This document shows positions 38,852 to 48,963 of a DNA stretch of 64,000 nt, piece after piece. Source of the stretch: Burkholderiaceae bacterium (GTDB lineage Bacteria; Pseudomonadota; Gammaproteobacteria; Burkholderiales; Burkholderiaceae_D); NCBI GenBank assembly GCA_004298905.1, contig SCTK01000005.1, forward strand, positions 186,001 to 250,000, written 5' to 3'. The notes beneath the pieces were generated by a model. It searched no databases. It was given only the letters and a program-made list of their open reading frames with translations, and had not been told where the DNA came from. Each line of letters starts with the position of its first letter. The stretch's first letter is position 1. Position numbers and translations under genes: made by a program.

Positions 38852-39240
38852 GGTTTTTCGAGGATGACAAATGCCTGTGCGTATTTCTTTTCGTCGGTGA
38901 GTGAGACATGCGCTTGCCAGCTGCGTTGCATCATCTCGCTGAGTAATTCGCCGTGAAACTGGAATTGCGGGCAGCCTTGCGCGTCGTTGAGCACTTCGAT
39001 GTTATGCCAGACCACCATGCCGCTGATGCCCGAACCAAAAGCCTTGGCAAACGCTTCCTTGGCGGCAAAACGCTTGGCCAGATAGGCAATGCCGTTTTTT
39101 TCATTGCTGGCGCTGCGGCGGTGGAATTCCTGCATCTCCTTTGCGCCGAGAATGCGCTCGGCAAAGGCTTCTTCATGCCGCTCCAGCGCGGCCGCTACGC
39201 GCGCGATTTCAACCAGATCGGTGCCAACGCCAACGATCAT
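38848..39240 (-). CDS. acpS: Holo-[acyl-carrier-protein] synthase
   Basis: A 130-residue phosphopantetheinyl transferase that activates apo-ACP, here encoded 12 kb away by acpP. The metal-binding motif is [11 protein letters not shown] at the N-terminus, and the second motif is [18 protein letters not shown]. The frame is open far upstream through pdxJ, but the ATG at 39240 gives the exact family N-terminus (MIVGVGTDL). It overlaps pdxJ and nagZ by 4 bp each. Confidence 0.96.
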   Translation of the reverse strand: MIVGVGTDLVEIARVAAALERHEEAFAERILGAKEMQEFHRRSASNEKNGIAYLAKRFAAKEAFAKAFGSGISGMVVWHNIEVLNDAQGCPQFQFHGELLSEMMQRSWQAHVSLTDEKKYAQAFVILEKP

Positions 39241-39977
39241 TTCTGCAACGCGTCCAGGCGTGCCTTGACCATGAGGGCCTTCATTTCGCGCACCGCATTT
39301 TCCCAACCGGAAAACACGGCATGCGCGACGATGGCGTGGCCGATGTTCAGCTCGGCGATGCCGTCGATGGCGGCGATGGCTTGCACGTTCTGGTAGTGCA
39401 AACCGTGGCCGGCATTCACTTTCAAACCTTGCGCAATCCCGGCAACCACACTGCGGCGCACACGTTCCAGTTCGTTCTGCTGTGCGGCGGCATCTTCGGC
39501 GTCGGCATATTTTCCCGTGTGTAATTCCACCACCGGCGCGCCCGCTTCGCGGCTGGCGCGCACCTGTTCTTCGTCGGGATCGATGAACAGCGACACGCGG
39601 ATGCCCAATGGCGCCAACCGTTGAATTGCCGCGCGCACGGCATCGAAATGACCACGTACGTCCAGCCCGCCTTCGGTGGTGATTTCCTGCCGCCGCTCCG
39701 GCACCAGACAGACATCGTGCGGACGAATGCGGCAGGCGATGTCGAGCATGGCGTCGTTGACCGCGCATTCGAAATTCATCCGCGTTTTCAGCAATGGACG
39801 CAACCGCTCGACATCGTGATCCTGAATGTGGCGACGGTCTTCGCGCAGGTGGAGAGTAATCGCATCGGCGCCCGCCTCTTCCGCCAGCAGTGCCGCCTGC
39901 ACCGGATCGGGATAGGTCGTGCCGCGCACCTGGCGCAGCGTGGCAACGTGGTCGATGTTGACGCCCAGATCAATCAT
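39237..39977 (-). CDS. pdxJ: Pyridoxine 5'-phosphate synthase
   Basis: A 246-residue TIM-barrel enzyme that joins 1-deoxyxylulose 5-phosphate and aminoacetone 3-phosphate in vitamin B6 synthesis. Family segments are [30 protein letters not shown] with the catalytic His, and GHGLHYQNV near the C-terminus. It overlaps recO by 8 bp and acpS by 4 bp. The pairing pdxJ-acpS is widely conserved. Confidence 0.97.
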   Translation of the reverse strand: MIDLGVNIDHVATLRQVRGTTYPDPVQAALLAEEAGADAITLHLREDRRHIQDHDVERLRPLLKTRMNFECAVNDAMLDIACRIRPHDVCLVPERRQEITTEGGLDVRGHFDAVRAAIQRLAPLGIRVSLFIDPDEEQVRASREAGAPVVELHTGKYADAEDAAAQQNELERVRRSVVAGIAQGLKVNAGHGLHYQNVQAIAAIDGIAELNIGHAIVAHAVFSGWENAVREMKALMVKARLDALQK

Positions 39978-40725
39978 ATGTCTGCATATCCAGCAAAATC
40001 TGCCGCGTTTTCAAGCGGCGGCCATCAAGGTGACGGTTGAGCAGTGTGCGCATCAGATTGCGCGCCTGCTGCTGCACCTGCGGTTCATCAAATTGTTCGG
40101 CGGCAATTGCCAGCAATACCTGACCGGGCCAGGCTTCGGCGTGCTGCGCGTGAACTTCCAGCACGCCCAGTTCGGCATGGATCTGGTAGTAGGCATTCGG
40201 ATTCAATGCCTGGCCCGCCGCATCCGTTTCAAAGTGCACAGCATAACCGAGCTCGCGCAACAGGATTTTCTCGAAACGGCGCAACACCAGCGCAGTGTTT
40301 TGTCCCGCCGCCAGCGCCTGCAAACTCTCGGTGTAGGCATCGAACAATTGCGGATGCGCATCGTCGCGCGGCAGCAGCTTGAGCAGCAATTCGTTCAGGT
40401 AATACCCGCTGAGCAAGGCGCTGGGTGGCAGCGGCGTCACACCGCCCGCCCATTCGGCGCGTTGCAGGGTGCGCACTTCGTGCTTGCCGCTGAAGGTGGC
40501 CAGCAGGGGTTGAAACAGCATCAGGCTGCTGCGCAGGGCTGAGTTCGGTCGCTTCGCGCCCTTAGCCAGCACCGGCAGATTGCCCTGTTCGCGGGTAAAC
40601 AATTCCAGAATCAGACTGGATTCGCTATAGGGATGACGGTGCAGTACATAGGCGGGCGCATCTTCGATACGATGCGGATGCGTGTTGACCCGGCTGGCTG
40701 CGGGAGGAAAGGCCACATCATTCAT
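39970..40725 (-). CDS. recO: DNA repair protein RecO
   Basis: A 251-residue RecFOR pathway protein that loads RecA on SSB-coated DNA. The N-terminal OB-fold shows [23 protein letters not shown] and [10 protein letters not shown] helical domain with [21 protein letters not shown] follows. No zinc-binding Cys cluster is visible, as in many proteobacterial RecO. Two ATGs (40731 and 40725) are possible; I use the second, which overlaps the era stop by 8 bp. era-recO-pdxJ is a conserved order. Confidence 0.93.
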   Translation of the reverse strand: MNDVAFPPAASRVNTHPHRIEDAPAYVLHRHPYSESSLILELFTREQGNLPVLAKGAKRPNSALRSSLMLFQPLLATFSGKHEVRTLQRAEWAGGVTPLPPSALLSGYYLNELLLKLLPRDDAHPQLFDAYTESLQALAAGQNTALVLRRFEKILLRELGYAVHFETDAAGQALNPNAYYQIHAELGVLEVHAQHAEAWPGQVLLAIAAEQFDEPQVQQQARNLMRTLLNRHLDGRRLKTRQILLDMQTYD

Positions 40726-41626
40726 AACCATACTGGCGCAGGCTGGCTTCCGAGTCGGCCCAGCCGCTCTTGACCTTGACCCAGAGTTCCAGAAACACCT
40801 TGCTGCCAAACAGCTTTTCCATATCCTGACGCGCTTCGGTGCCGATCTGCTTGAGTTTCTCGCCGCCGGCGCCGATCACCATCGCCTTGTGCGCGTCACG
40901 CGCGACCAGGATGGTGGCAGCAATGCGGCGCAGGTTGCCTTCCTGCGTAAATTGGTCGATCACCACGGTGCTGTCGTAAGGTAGTTCTTCACCCAGCAAG
41001 CGGAACAGCTTTTCGCGAATGAACTCGGATGCGAGAAAACGTTCGTTGCGATCGGTCATGTCGTCGGCGTCATAGAACGCGGCTTGCTCGGGCAGCATCG
41101 GCGTGACCGCGTCCAGCAAGGCATCCACCCCTTTGCCGGATTTGGCGCTGAGCGGCACGATGGCGCTGAAAGGAAATTGCCGGTTCAACTCTTGCGAAAA
41201 AGTCAGCAATGCCGCCTTGTCGATGATGCGGTCGGCCTTGTTCAACACGACACACACCTTGGCTTGACCGGCCTTCTGCTGACTCAGCATGTCCAGAATC
41301 AATTGGTCGCCGGACTGGAGGCGGCCTGCTTCGATCACCCACAGCACCACATCGACTTCCTGCAACACCTGCGTCACGGTGCGGTTGAGCATGCGGTTGA
41401 GGGCGCCGCCATGACGGGTCTGAAAGCCGGGCGTATCGACAAAAATATATTGCGCCGCATCGCTGGTGTGAATACCGAGAATGCGATGGCGCGTGGTTTG
41501 CGGCTTGCGCGAGGTGATGCTGACCTTTTGACCGACCAGCCGGTTCAGCAGCGTGGATTTGCCGACGTTGGGACGGCCGACAATTGCCAGGGTGCCGGTA
41601 CGGTAGCTGGAACCTGCGGATGTCAT
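40718..41626 (-). CDS. era: GTPase Era
   Basis: A 302-residue GTPase for 16S rRNA maturation and 30S assembly. G1 is GRPNVGKST (about 17-25), G2 includes [13 protein letters not shown]3 is DTPGFQ, and G4 is NKAD. The KH RNA-binding domain fills the C-terminal third ([37 protein letters not shown]). It overlaps rnc by 4 bp upstream and recO downstream. Confidence 0.97.
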   Translation of the reverse strand: MTSAGSSYRTGTLAIVGRPNVGKSTLLNRLVGQKVSITSRKPQTTRHRILGIHTSDAAQYIFVDTPGFQTRHGGALNRMLNRTVTQVLQEVDVVLWVIEAGRLQSGDQLILDMLSQQKAGQAKVCVVLNKADRIIDKAALLTFSQELNRQFPFSAIVPLSAKSGKGVDALLDAVTPMLPEQAAFYDADDMTDRNERFLASEFIREKLFRLLGEELPYDSTVVIDQFTQEGNLRRIAATILVARDAHKAMVIGAGGEKLKQIGTEARQDMEKLFGSKVFLELWVKVKSGWADSEASLRQYGYE

Positions 41627-42483
41627 AGCAATGTCGTATCCGCCACCGGCTGCGCAGCATCGGTGCTACTGGCTTCAACTTCTTCGGCTATTTTTTTGCT
41701 GCTTCGCTTCGGTGCTTCGTCGCCACCTTCCGTTTTGACGTTGGCTTCCGGCTCCTTCTTGCGGCGCGTCCGCTTGGCGGCTTGCGGCGCGGCGGCCATG
41801 ACGGCTTCCAGCGCCAGTTTGGCAGCGCCCTGCTCCGCCGCACGACGGCTGCCGCCCTTGCCGATCACCTGAATGCTGAATTTCGGAATCGCGCACTCCA
41901 CTTCAAATTCCTGACTGTGCGCCGCGCCATGCGTCGCCACGACGCTGTAGAGCGGCAGAGAAATATGGCGGCTTTGCAGATATTCCTGCAGCAGGGTCTT
42001 GGCATCCTTGCCCAGCGTTTTGGGATCAACGCTCTGCAACACCGGCTGGTACAGCGTGTTGATGACGCGTTTGGTCTGGTCAAAACCGCCGTCGATGAAA
42101 ATGGCGCCAAACAGGGCTTCCATGCCGTCAGCCAAAATTGAAGGGCGACGGAAACCGCCGCTCTTTTGTTCACCGCCACCCAGACGCAGAAACTGGCTCA
42201 ACTCGATCCGCTGCGCAATTTCATACAGCGATTGCTGCTTGACCAGATTGGCGCGCAGGCGCGACAAATCACCCTCGTCGATCTTGCTGAATTTTTCATA
42301 CAGCATCAGCGCAACCACACAGTTGAGAATACTGTCGCCGAGAAACTCCAACCGCTCGTTATGAATGCCGCTATGCGAGCGGTGGGTCAACGCCTGTTCC
42401 AGCAACATCGGATTGGCAAATTTATAGCCGAGCTTGTCCTCCAGCAATGCCAGATCGAGGTGGAGTTGACCCTGTTGAATCAT
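41623..42483 (-). CDS. rnc: Ribonuclease III
   Basis: A 286-residue double-strand-specific endoribonuclease. The signature is [13 protein letters not shown] (about 41-53) with metal ligands Glu46 and Asp50. The second acidic pair is in [13 protein letters not shown] dsRNA-binding domain lies at about 160-230 ([22 protein letters not shown]). About 55 extra residues follow, first basic (KRTRRKK), then acidic and low-complexity, so the protein is longer than the 226-residue enterobacterial enzyme. It overlaps the DUF4845 gene and era by 4 bp each. Confidence 0.97.
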   Translation of the reverse strand: MIQQGQLHLDLALLEDKLGYKFANPMLLEQALTHRSHSGIHNERLEFLGDSILNCVVALMLYEKFSKIDEGDLSRLRANLVKQQSLYEIAQRIELSQFLRLGGGEQKSGGFRRPSILADGMEALFGAIFIDGGFDQTKRVINTLYQPVLQSVDPKTLGKDAKTLLQEYLQSRHISLPLYSVVATHGAAHSQEFEVECAIPKFSIQVIGKGGSRRAAEQGAAKLALEAVMAAAPQAAKRTRRKKEPEANVKTEGGDEAPKRSSKKIAEEVEASSTDAAQPVADTTLL

Positions 42484-42842
42484 TGGTCGTTTGAGCTCGC
42501 GGCAAAGTCGATTTCCAGACGCACTTTATCGCCAAAGGGAATCGTCTTGGTGTATTTGAAACTGGCCGCAAAACCTTTCTCGTTCTTGGTGATGTCCAGA
42601 TCCTTGCCGGAAATCACGTCGATCATGTTGATTTCCATATAGCGGTCGAAGGCGCTGCGTACCTGTTGCGGCGTTTCCTTGCCACGCGTGGCGTCAACGA
42701 TGACTCCTTTCAGGCTGTGGAACTCGATATAGGCGGGCACAACTTTCATCGCAAAAATCGCCAGGAATACCATGATGCCGCCAAAAAAAATGACGCCGAT
42801 CAAGCTGATGCCGCGCTGTCTGCCAAAACCGGGATGTTGCAT
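42480..42842 (-). CDS. DUF4845 membrane protein
   Basis: A 120-residue protein of the DUF4845 type, which in betaproteobacteria usually lies between lepB and rnc. The ATG at 42842 follows a good GAGGAG ribosome site. A single N-terminal transmembrane helix ([19 protein letters not shown], about residues 14-32) has the look of a prepilin-like GISLIGV segment. The rest is a small exported domain. Function is unknown. Confidence 0.85.
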   Translation of the reverse strand: MQHPGFGRQRGISLIGVIFFGGIMVFLAIFAMKVVPAYIEFHSLKGVIVDATRGKETPQQVRSAFDRYMEINMIDVISGKDLDITKNEKGFAASFKYTKTIPFGDKVRLEIDFAASSNDQ

Positions 42843-42885
42843 AACCACTCCTCTCGAAAGGTTGAACAACGTTCGCTGATGCACG

Positions 42886-43803
42886 TTACTTGAAACCGCC
42901 GATACGTTTCGGGTTGCTGAAATTCATCCAGATGAAAAACGCCTTGCCAACGATATTGGCCTCCGGCACAAAACCCCAGAAGCGGCTATCGGCACTGTTA
43001 TCGCGATTATCGCCCATCATGAAGTAATGTCCTGCCGGAACTTTGCAGGTCACGCCTTGTGTACCATAGACGCAAGCATCCCGAAAAGGGAAGCTTTGCG
43101 GCTGGTTATAAGGTGGATTTCTTGGATCGTTCAGGATATTGTGTTCAACTCCGTCCAAAACCTCGGTAAATTGCTCGGCAAATGTTACTCTGTCTGAATC
43201 CAGATATTCCCCTGCGCCGTGCACCGGCATTGTTTTTCCGTTAACCGTCAGGCGCTTGTTTTGGTAAGAAACCACATCACCGGGCAAACCAACCACGCGC
43301 TTGATGTATTTTTTCGCCGGATCTTTCGGATAGCGAAACACCATCACATCCCCACGTTTCGGCACGTTCAAGTCCAAAACCTTGGTATTGAGGATGGGCA
43401 AGCGAACCCCGTAGGTGTATTTGTTGACCAGAATCAGGTCGCCAACCTCCAACGTAGGGATCATCGAGCCGGAAGGAATCTTGAACGGTTCCGCCACAAA
43501 GGAACGCAACACAAACACCACCAGAATCACTGGGAAAAAACTGGCGGTGTATTCCAGCCACAGCGGCAATTGCAAGTGATGCTGCTTGAGTTTTTCGCGC
43601 TCATGCGCGGTGCCTTCCTGTCCCAGCACATTGACCATCGCCGGTGCGCCGCGATCAAATTCCGCCAGAGCAGCCAGTGTGGCGGTGCGACGGTGCTTGG
43701 AAAAATAGAACTTGTCCGCCAACCACATCACAAAGGTGATCAGCAGCAGCCAGAACAAGATGTGTTCGAAGTAATCACCCAACCACTCAAACCAAGCCGC
43801 CAT
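42886..43803 (-). CDS. lepB: Signal peptidase I
   Basis: A 305-residue inner-membrane protease that removes Sec signal peptides. It has two N-terminal transmembrane helices (about 14-30 and 89-103). The catalytic Ser113 is in IPSGSMIPTL, the Lys168 in KYIKRVVGLPGD, and the GDNRDNSADSRFWG box is near the C-terminus. The start overlaps the lepA stop by one base (TAATG), so translation is coupled. It serves the many exported proteins of the window. Confidence 0.97.
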   Translation of the reverse strand: MAAWFEWLGDYFEHILFWLLLITFVMWLADKFYFSKHRRTATLAALAEFDRGAPAMVNVLGQEGTAHEREKLKQHHLQLPLWLEYTASFFPVILVVFVLRSFVAEPFKIPSGSMIPTLEVGDLILVNKYTYGVRLPILNTKVLDLNVPKRGDVMVFRYPKDPAKKYIKRVVGLPGDVVSYQNKRLTVNGKTMPVHGAGEYLDSDRVTFAEQFTEVLDGVEHNILNDPRNPPYNQPQSFPFRDACVYGTQGVTCKVPAGHYFMMGDNRDNSADSRFWGFVPEANIVGKAFFIWMNFSNPKRIGGFK

Positions 43804-45596
43804 TATTTATCCTCCACCTGTAAGATCGCCAGGAATGCTTCCTGCGGAATTTCCACGTTACCCACCTGCTTCATGCGTTTCTTGCCGGCTTTTTGTTTTT
43901 CCAGCAATTTCTTTTTACGCGAGATATCGCCGCCGTAACATTTGGCCAGCACATTCTTGCGCATCGCCTTGACGTTCTCGCGCGCGATAATATTGGCGCC
44001 AATCGCGGCCTGAATCGCCACATCGAACATCTGACGCGGAATGATTTCGCGCATCTTGGCTGCCACCTCCCGGCCCCGGTATTGTGAATTGGAACGGTGC
44101 ACGATGATCGACAACGCATCCACCTTGTCGCTGTTGATCAGCATATCGACCTTGACCACATCGGCCGCCCGGTATTCCTTGAAGTCATAATCCATTGAGG
44201 CATAGCCGCGCGTCGCGGATTTGAGCTTGTCGAAGAAATCGAGCACGATCTCCGCCAGTGGCACCTCATAGGTCAACACCACCTGCCGGCCATGATAGGC
44301 AATGTCAATCTGCGCGCCACGCTTCTTGGTGCACAGGGTAATCACGGAACCCACATACTCCTGCGGCGTGAAAATTGTCACCGTGGCAATCGGTTCACGA
44401 ATCTCTTCAATCTTGCTCGGCTCCGGCATGCGCGATGGATTTTCCACCTGCATGATGGTGCCATCACGCTCCACTACCTCATAAATCACCGAGGGTGCGG
44501 TGGTGATCAAATCCATGTCGTATTCGCGTTCCAACCGCTCCTGCACGATCTCCATGTGCAGCAAACCGAGGAAGCCGCAACGAAAACCGAAGCCCAGGGC
44601 CTGCGAAACCTCCGGCTCATATTGCAACGAGGAATCGTTCAGCTTGAGTTTTTCCAGCGCATCGCGCAAAGCTTCATATTGATTGGCTTCGACGGGGAAC
44701 AGACCGGCGAATACCTGCGGCTTGACCTCTTTGAAACCGGGCAAGGCAGCGGCGGCCGGTTTGTTGACCAGGGTAATCGTATCGCCCACCTTGGCCGATT
44801 TCAGCTCCTTGATGCCGGCAATCACAAAGCCTACTTCACCGGCGGAGAGTTGCTCGCGCTGCAACGATTTGGGCGTGAACACACCGACCTGCTCGGTCAA
44901 TTGTTGCGCCCCCGTGGCCATCAACAGAATTCTGTCTTTCGGTTTGAGCACCCCATTGACCACCCGCACCAGCATCACCACACCGACATAGTTGTCGAAC
45001 CAGGAATCGATGATGAGGGCTTGCAGCGGTTGATCGACTGCACCGCGCGGCGGCGGAATGCGCGCGATGATGGCTTCGAGAATTTCTTCCACGCCCATGC
45101 CGGTCTTGGCGCTGGCAGGAATCGCTGCACTGGCGTCGATGCCGATCACATCCTCGATTTCCGCCCGCGCGGTTTCCGGGTCGGCCTGCGGCAGGTCCAT
45201 CTTGTTCAGCACCGGCACCACTTCCACGCCAAGTTCGATCGCGGTATAGCAGTTGGCCACGGTCTGCGCTTCCACGCCTTGTGAAGCGTCAACCACCAGC
45301 AGCGCCCCTTCGCAGGCCGATAGTGAACGCGACACTTCGTAGGAAAAATCCACATGCCCGGGCGTGTCGATCAGATTCAGGTTGTAAGTCTTGCCGTCCT
45401 GCGCCTGGTAGCTCAATGCAGCCGTTTGCGCCTTGATGGTGATGCCGCGCTCGCGCTCGATGTCCATGGAATCCAGCACCTGCGCTTCCATTTCGCGCGC
45501 ATCCAGGCCGCCACAGCGATGAATCAGGCGGTCGGCCAGGGTCGATTTACCGTGGTCGATATGGGCAATGATGGAGAAATTTCTGATGTGATTCAT
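43803..45596 (-). CDS. lepA: Translation elongation factor 4 (LepA)
   Basis: A 597-residue ribosomal GTPase. The G1 motif is [14 protein letters not shown] near the N-terminus, G3 is [15 protein letters not shown] and G4 NKMD. The LepA-specific C-terminal domain ends near [27 protein letters not shown]. It acts on stalled or mistranslocated ribosomes or in 30S biogenesis. It starts after a terminator and is coupled to lepB. Confidence 0.98.
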   Translation of the reverse strand: MNHIRNFSIIAHIDHGKSTLADRLIHRCGGLDAREMEAQVLDSMDIERERGITIKAQTAALSYQAQDGKTYNLNLIDTPGHVDFSYEVSRSLSACEGALLVVDASQGVEAQTVANCYTAIELGVEVVPVLNKMDLPQADPETARAEIEDVIGIDASAAIPASAKTGMGVEEILEAIIARIPPPRGAVDQPLQALIIDSWFDNYVGVVMLVRVVNGVLKPKDRILLMATGAQQLTEQVGVFTPKSLQREQLSAGEVGFVIAGIKELKSAKVGDTITLVNKPAAAALPGFKEVKPQVFAGLFPVEANQYEALRDALEKLKLNDSSLQYEPEVSQALGFGFRCGFLGLLHMEIVQERLEREYDMDLITTAPSVIYEVVERDGTIMQVENPSRMPEPSKIEEIREPIATVTIFTPQEYVGSVITLCTKKRGAQIDIAYHGRQVVLTYEVPLAEIVLDFFDKLKSATRGYASMDYDFKEYRAADVVKVDMLINSDKVDALSIIVHRSNSQYRGREVAAKMREIIPRQMFDVAIQAAIGANIIARENVKAMRKNVLAKCYGGDISRKKKLLEKQKAGKKRMKQVGNVEIPQEAFLAILQVEDK

Positions 45597-45610
45597 GGGA
45601 TCGAGTGCAC

Positions 45611-45637
45611 AAAAAAAGGCGCCAGGTGCGGCGCCTT
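45611..45637 (-). terminator. Intrinsic terminator between the sigma-E operon and lepA
   Basis: On the minus strand AAGGCGCC and GGCGCCTT flank a GCACCT loop and are followed by seven Ts. It separates the rpoE-to-glutaredoxin transcript from lepA-lepB, which then needs its own promoter close to 45600. Confidence 0.85.
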
Positions 45638-45655
45638 CTCAGCGAAGTGCGTATT

Positions 45656-45904
45656 TTAGCCGATTCCGCGCCGGCCCAGAAAAGCCTGCCACTGGGCTGG
45701 GTCGAAGAAATGATGGAACAGTTCCTGTTCCCCGGCCAGCAACACCGGCACCTGTTCATCGTATTGACTTTCGAGCTGCGGATGCTGGTCGATGTCGACG
45801 ACTTCAAGCCCCCAACCCTGGGGCAGCCGCGCGCGCACCTGCTGCTCCATTTCATGGCACAGGTGGCAGTAGGTACGCGAGAGCAGAGTCAAGCGCATCG
45901 TCAA
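45656..45904 (-). CDS. Glutaredoxin-family thiol protein
   Basis: An 82-residue thioredoxin-fold protein with the redox pair CHLC (Cys13, Cys16) after LTLLSRTY. VPVLLAGEQELFHHFFDP matches the cis-Pro region (VPVL) of the glutaredoxin/DUF836 group. The substrate is unknown. It lies 7 bp after degQ and is the last gene of the sigma-E unit, which suggests a link to envelope or thiol stress, by context only. Confidence 0.85.
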   Translation of the reverse strand: MTMRLTLLSRTYCHLCHEMEQQVRARLPQGWGLEVVDIDQHPQLESQYDEQVPVLLAGEQELFHHFFDPAQWQAFLGRRGIG

Positions 45905-45911
45905 TCGACGC

Positions 45912-47342
45912 TCACTTGGCCGCCGGCAACACCAGATAGCGCGCCAGACGTCCGCGCTGCACCAACAGCCCGACCGACCGTTGCTTGTCGAGTTTTTCGA
46001 TCAGTTGATTGAAGTGCTGCGCATTGTTGACGCGTACATTGTTGATCGACAAGAGCAGGTCGCCTGCAGCAATTTCTGTGCGGCTGGCGCGGCCTTCCAC
46101 GGCCACAATCACCACACCGCCTTCGCGCACGCCGGAAGCCTGTCGCTGTTCATTGCTCAGATCCTTGACCGCGAGTCCAAGCGCGTTGGTCTTGGGTGCG
46201 GGCGGTTCTTCATCGCCAGCAGTCACGCTCTCGCTTGGCATCTTGGTCAGCGTCACCATCACGGTTTTGCTGGCGCCATTGCGCCACAGCCGCAGGGACA
46301 CCGTGCTACCGGGCTTGGCCGCGCCCACCAGCCGCGGCAGATCGGCTGACGACTCAATCGTCTTGCCATCGAACTGCACAATCACGTCGCCGCTTTGCAA
46401 GCCGGCACGTTCTGCCGGGCTGCCCTCAATCACTTGCGCCACAAAAGCACCGCCGGTTTTATCCAGCTTCATGCTCTCGGCCATTTCACTGGTGATTGGC
46501 CCCGCACGCACACCCAGCCAGGCACGCGTGATTTTTCCGTGCAGGCGCAATTCTTCCGAGACGCGCATTGCTTCGTTGATCGGGATGGCGAAGGAAATGC
46601 CGATTGAACCACCGGTGCGGCTCAGAATCTGGGAATTGATGCCCACCACTTCGCCACGCGTATTCAGCAAGGGGCCGCCGGAATTGCCGGGATTGACCGC
46701 GACATCGGACTGAATCAGCGGCAGATACTCACCTGTGTCACGTGCCTTGGCGCTAACCACACCTGCCGTGACAGTATTGTTCAAGCCAAACGGCGAACCG
46801 ATCGCCACCACCCATTCGCCTTTGCGCAATTTATCCGGATCGCCGATCGGCAGTTTGGGAAAACCCTTGCCCTCGATTTTCAACAGGGCCACATCGGTGC
46901 GCTCATCCGAGCCGATCAGTTTTGCCTTGAATTCGCGCTTGTCGGCCAGCGTCACGATGATATTGCTGGCGCCATCCACGACGTTATGATTGGTCATCAC
47001 ATAACCATCCTCAGAAATCAGGAAACCGGAACCGGTACCGGCCGGCACTTCCTTCTGCTCTGGCGCTTTGCGGTGTTTGGGCTGCGGACGCTGCCCGCGC
47101 GGATCGTTCAACTGATTGCACAGCTCGGCCTGTAACTGCGGCGGCAAGCTGCGGCAAAACTCGCCCAGCCAGGGCAGCGCGTCCATTTCGGGTTGACTGG
47201 CTTTTTCAAAGGTGCGCACGTTGACCACGGCATTGTCGGCCCGCTCCACCATATCGCTGAAATCGGCGGGTTGTGCCCATGCCAAAGTGTGCATGCCAGC
47301 GCTCAAACAAGCGACCACAAACAGATTTGCAAGTTGTTTCAT
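45912..47342 (-). CDS. mucD: Periplasmic serine protease DegQ/MucD-type (HtrA family)
   Basis: A 476-residue HtrA protease/chaperone of the periplasm. Ribosome site GAGG, 7 bp before the ATG at 47342, sets the start. A signal peptide ends at AWA-QP near residue 23. The triad is His119 (MTNHN), Asp150 (RTDVALLKI) and Ser221 (NPGNSGGP). Two PDZ domains follow. Position in rpoE-rseA-rseB-mucD matches the AlgU/MucABD cluster of Pseudomonas and relatives, so it likely clears misfolded envelope proteins under sigma-E control. Confidence 0.94.
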   Translation of the reverse strand: MKQLANLFVVACLSAGMHTLAWAQPADFSDMVERADNAVVNVRTFEKASQPEMDALPWLGEFCRSLPPQLQAELCNQLNDPRGQRPQPKHRKAPEQKEVPAGTGSGFLISEDGYVMTNHNVVDGASNIIVTLADKREFKAKLIGSDERTDVALLKIEGKGFPKLPIGDPDKLRKGEWVVAIGSPFGLNNTVTAGVVSAKARDTGEYLPLIQSDVAVNPGNSGGPLLNTRGEVVGINSQILSRTGGSIGISFAIPINEAMRVSEELRLHGKITRAWLGVRAGPITSEMAESMKLDKTGGAFVAQVIEGSPAERAGLQSGDVIVQFDGKTIESSADLPRLVGAAKPGSTVSLRLWRNGASKTVMVTLTKMPSESVTAGDEEPPAPKTNALGLAVKDLSNEQRQASGVREGGVVIVAVEGRASRTEIAAGDLLLSINNVRVNNAQHFNQLIEKLDKQRSVGLLVQRGRLARYLVLPAAK

Positions 47343-47371
47343 TGGCAACCTCATAAAACAAGTTTCAAAAA

Positions 47372-48373
47372 TCATTTTCCAGCGTTGTATTCAACCGAAT
47401 CGGCAATCTGCCGAATGGCTGCGGCGGGGACTTCCCCCACCACAGTGATCCAATAATCAGCCACCCGGCGCGACAGCACGTGAATCGCACCGTGGTGCAT
47501 CATGTCTACATTATTTGACGGCTGGTCCTGATAAGGTCGAATGAAAATTGAAATGGCAGACAGACCATCCGACAAAACGATCTGGCTGGTTTCGGCCTGC
47601 TCTGACATGCTGCGTTGCAGCTCATGTACTGGATGAAACCCGGCAACCGGGCTGTTGATTTGCCACCCTGCTCCGGTGAGATTGGCCGGCATGATATTGC
47701 GCTGAACAATTTTCCACTGTTCGGTATGGTCAAAATCGGATCTGATTTCTTTTTTATCTATCGGACCGCCGATACGAATCTCGCTAAAAGCAATTTGTTC
47801 TACCGGCAGACCATGTTCGTCAAAAATCTCGGTTTTCAACAACAGCCCACTGCTCTTATCCGACCAAAGGTGATAGCTGTAACGTAGCCGATCTCTGGCC
47901 TCCAGCGCCAGGCCTTCGCACTCCAATCCGGCGACACGCTCGGCCGGTAAATTTTTCAGGCTGTAATAACTGGCAATTTCAGGGGAAAGCGCATTGGATA
48001 AACCAGGAAATCGGCTTGAGCCCACTTGTTTCTCAACCACAATCATTTTCTGCTCGGGACGGTAGCTTGAAACCTCTTCGTTATGGCGAATGTATTCACG
48101 CGGCTTGCCATCAAGCATTTCCAGTTTTTCATGGGTACCGCTGGCATCTACCAGATGGGTGATACGCGAAGAACGCGACATCGCATTCATCTGGTAAATA
48201 AAAACGCCAGAGTAATTGAGTCTCTCCGAAGCCTGCTGCATGCGCTGCAAGCGCACCCAGTCGTTGTTATTCGCGGGTTGGGATTCGCCTGCGGCCGCGG
48301 TCAGCGTCAGCACAGACAGCAAAAGGCTGTAGATAAAAATCCATGTGCCGCGACAAACGCTCATGCTGTTCAT
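47372..48373 (-). CDS. rseB: Sigma-E regulatory protein RseB/MucB
   Basis: A 333-residue periplasmic protein with a signal peptide (WIFIYSLLLSVLTLTAAAG) ending near residue 29. LNYSGVFIYQ and ITHLVDASGTHEKLEMLDGKPREYIR are typical of the N-terminal LolA-like domain of MucB/RseB. It binds RseA and shields it from DegS until lipoproteins or LPS signals displace it. It directly abuts the rseA stop. Confidence 0.93.
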   Translation of the reverse strand: MNSMSVCRGTWIFIYSLLLSVLTLTAAAGESQPANNNDWVRLQRMQQASERLNYSGVFIYQMNAMSRSSRITHLVDASGTHEKLEMLDGKPREYIRHNEEVSSYRPEQKMIVVEKQVGSSRFPGLSNALSPEIASYYSLKNLPAERVAGLECEGLALEARDRLRYSYHLWSDKSSGLLLKTEIFDEHGLPVEQIAFSEIRIGGPIDKKEIRSDFDHTEQWKIVQRNIMPANLTGAGWQINSPVAGFHPVHELQRSMSEQAETSQIVLSDGLSAISIFIRPYQDQPSNNVDMMHHGAIHVLSRRVADYWITVVGEVPAAAIRQIADSVEYNAGK

Positions 48374-48961
48374 TTATTCTTTGCTTGCAGAAACTTCGAT
48401 CACCATCTCCGGCTCGCCGTTACGCGCGACCGAAGCAACGCCATAAGAAGCGGCATAGGGAGAAAACTGCCGATGGGCCGTCAGCATCTCGGCCATGTCC
48501 GGAATGACCCGCGGTGTCCTCGTTTCAACCGATGCCATCGTTGGAGTCAGCCCATTTGAACGTGCCACTGTCTGAGTAGGCAGGCGTGTTGTGATTTGCG
48601 GCCAAACCATCCAGCCCACCATGACGACCGCAGCGACCGCCGCGCCCGCCGGAAGTATGCGATGGGTCAAGAGTGCGCGCGCATCGAGTGTTTTCCGGCG
48701 CACGATCATCGGCGGCTCGGCATTGATGGCCATCAAAATATCCTCAGTCGATTTGACCAGCGGCTGCGCCAGATCATTGTTGCGCAACACATCGCCGATC
48801 AAGTGATAGGTCTGCCATGTATCCCGCGCGCTGTCCTGGCATAAATCTTCCAGGGTTTGTGCGAGCTGCTGCGACTCCAGTTCACCATCCATCAGGGCGG
48901 AAATCCGCTCCGGTTGCGTCGCGTGAAGCGGCGCCATTTTTTCCGTTGAATGCGACTTCAT
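48374..48961 (-). CDS. rseA: Anti-sigma-E factor RseA/MucA
   Basis: A 195-residue membrane protein that holds sigma-E inactive. The cytosolic RseA-N domain has ERISALMDGELESQQLAQTLEDL at about 19-41, and WQTYHLIGDVLRNND follows. A single transmembrane helix is at about 102-120 (LPAGAAVAAVVMVGWMVW). The C-terminal periplasmic part binds RseB. The ATG at 48961 follows a AAGGTGG site; a GTG at 48970 is less likely. rpoE ends 2 bp upstream. Confidence 0.92.
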   Translation of the reverse strand: MKSHSTEKMAPLHATQPERISALMDGELESQQLAQTLEDLCQDSARDTWQTYHLIGDVLRNNDLAQPLVKSTEDILMAINAEPPMIVRRKTLDARALLTHRILPAGAAVAAVVMVGWMVWPQITTRLPTQTVARSNGLTPTMASVETRTPRVIPDMAEMLTAHRQFSPYAASYGVASVARNGEPEMVIEVSASKE

Positions 48962-48963
48962 GG

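Noticed and set aside
44292-45284. 330-codon plus-strand open frame opposite lepA
   Set aside because: Antisense shadow of a highly conserved gene.
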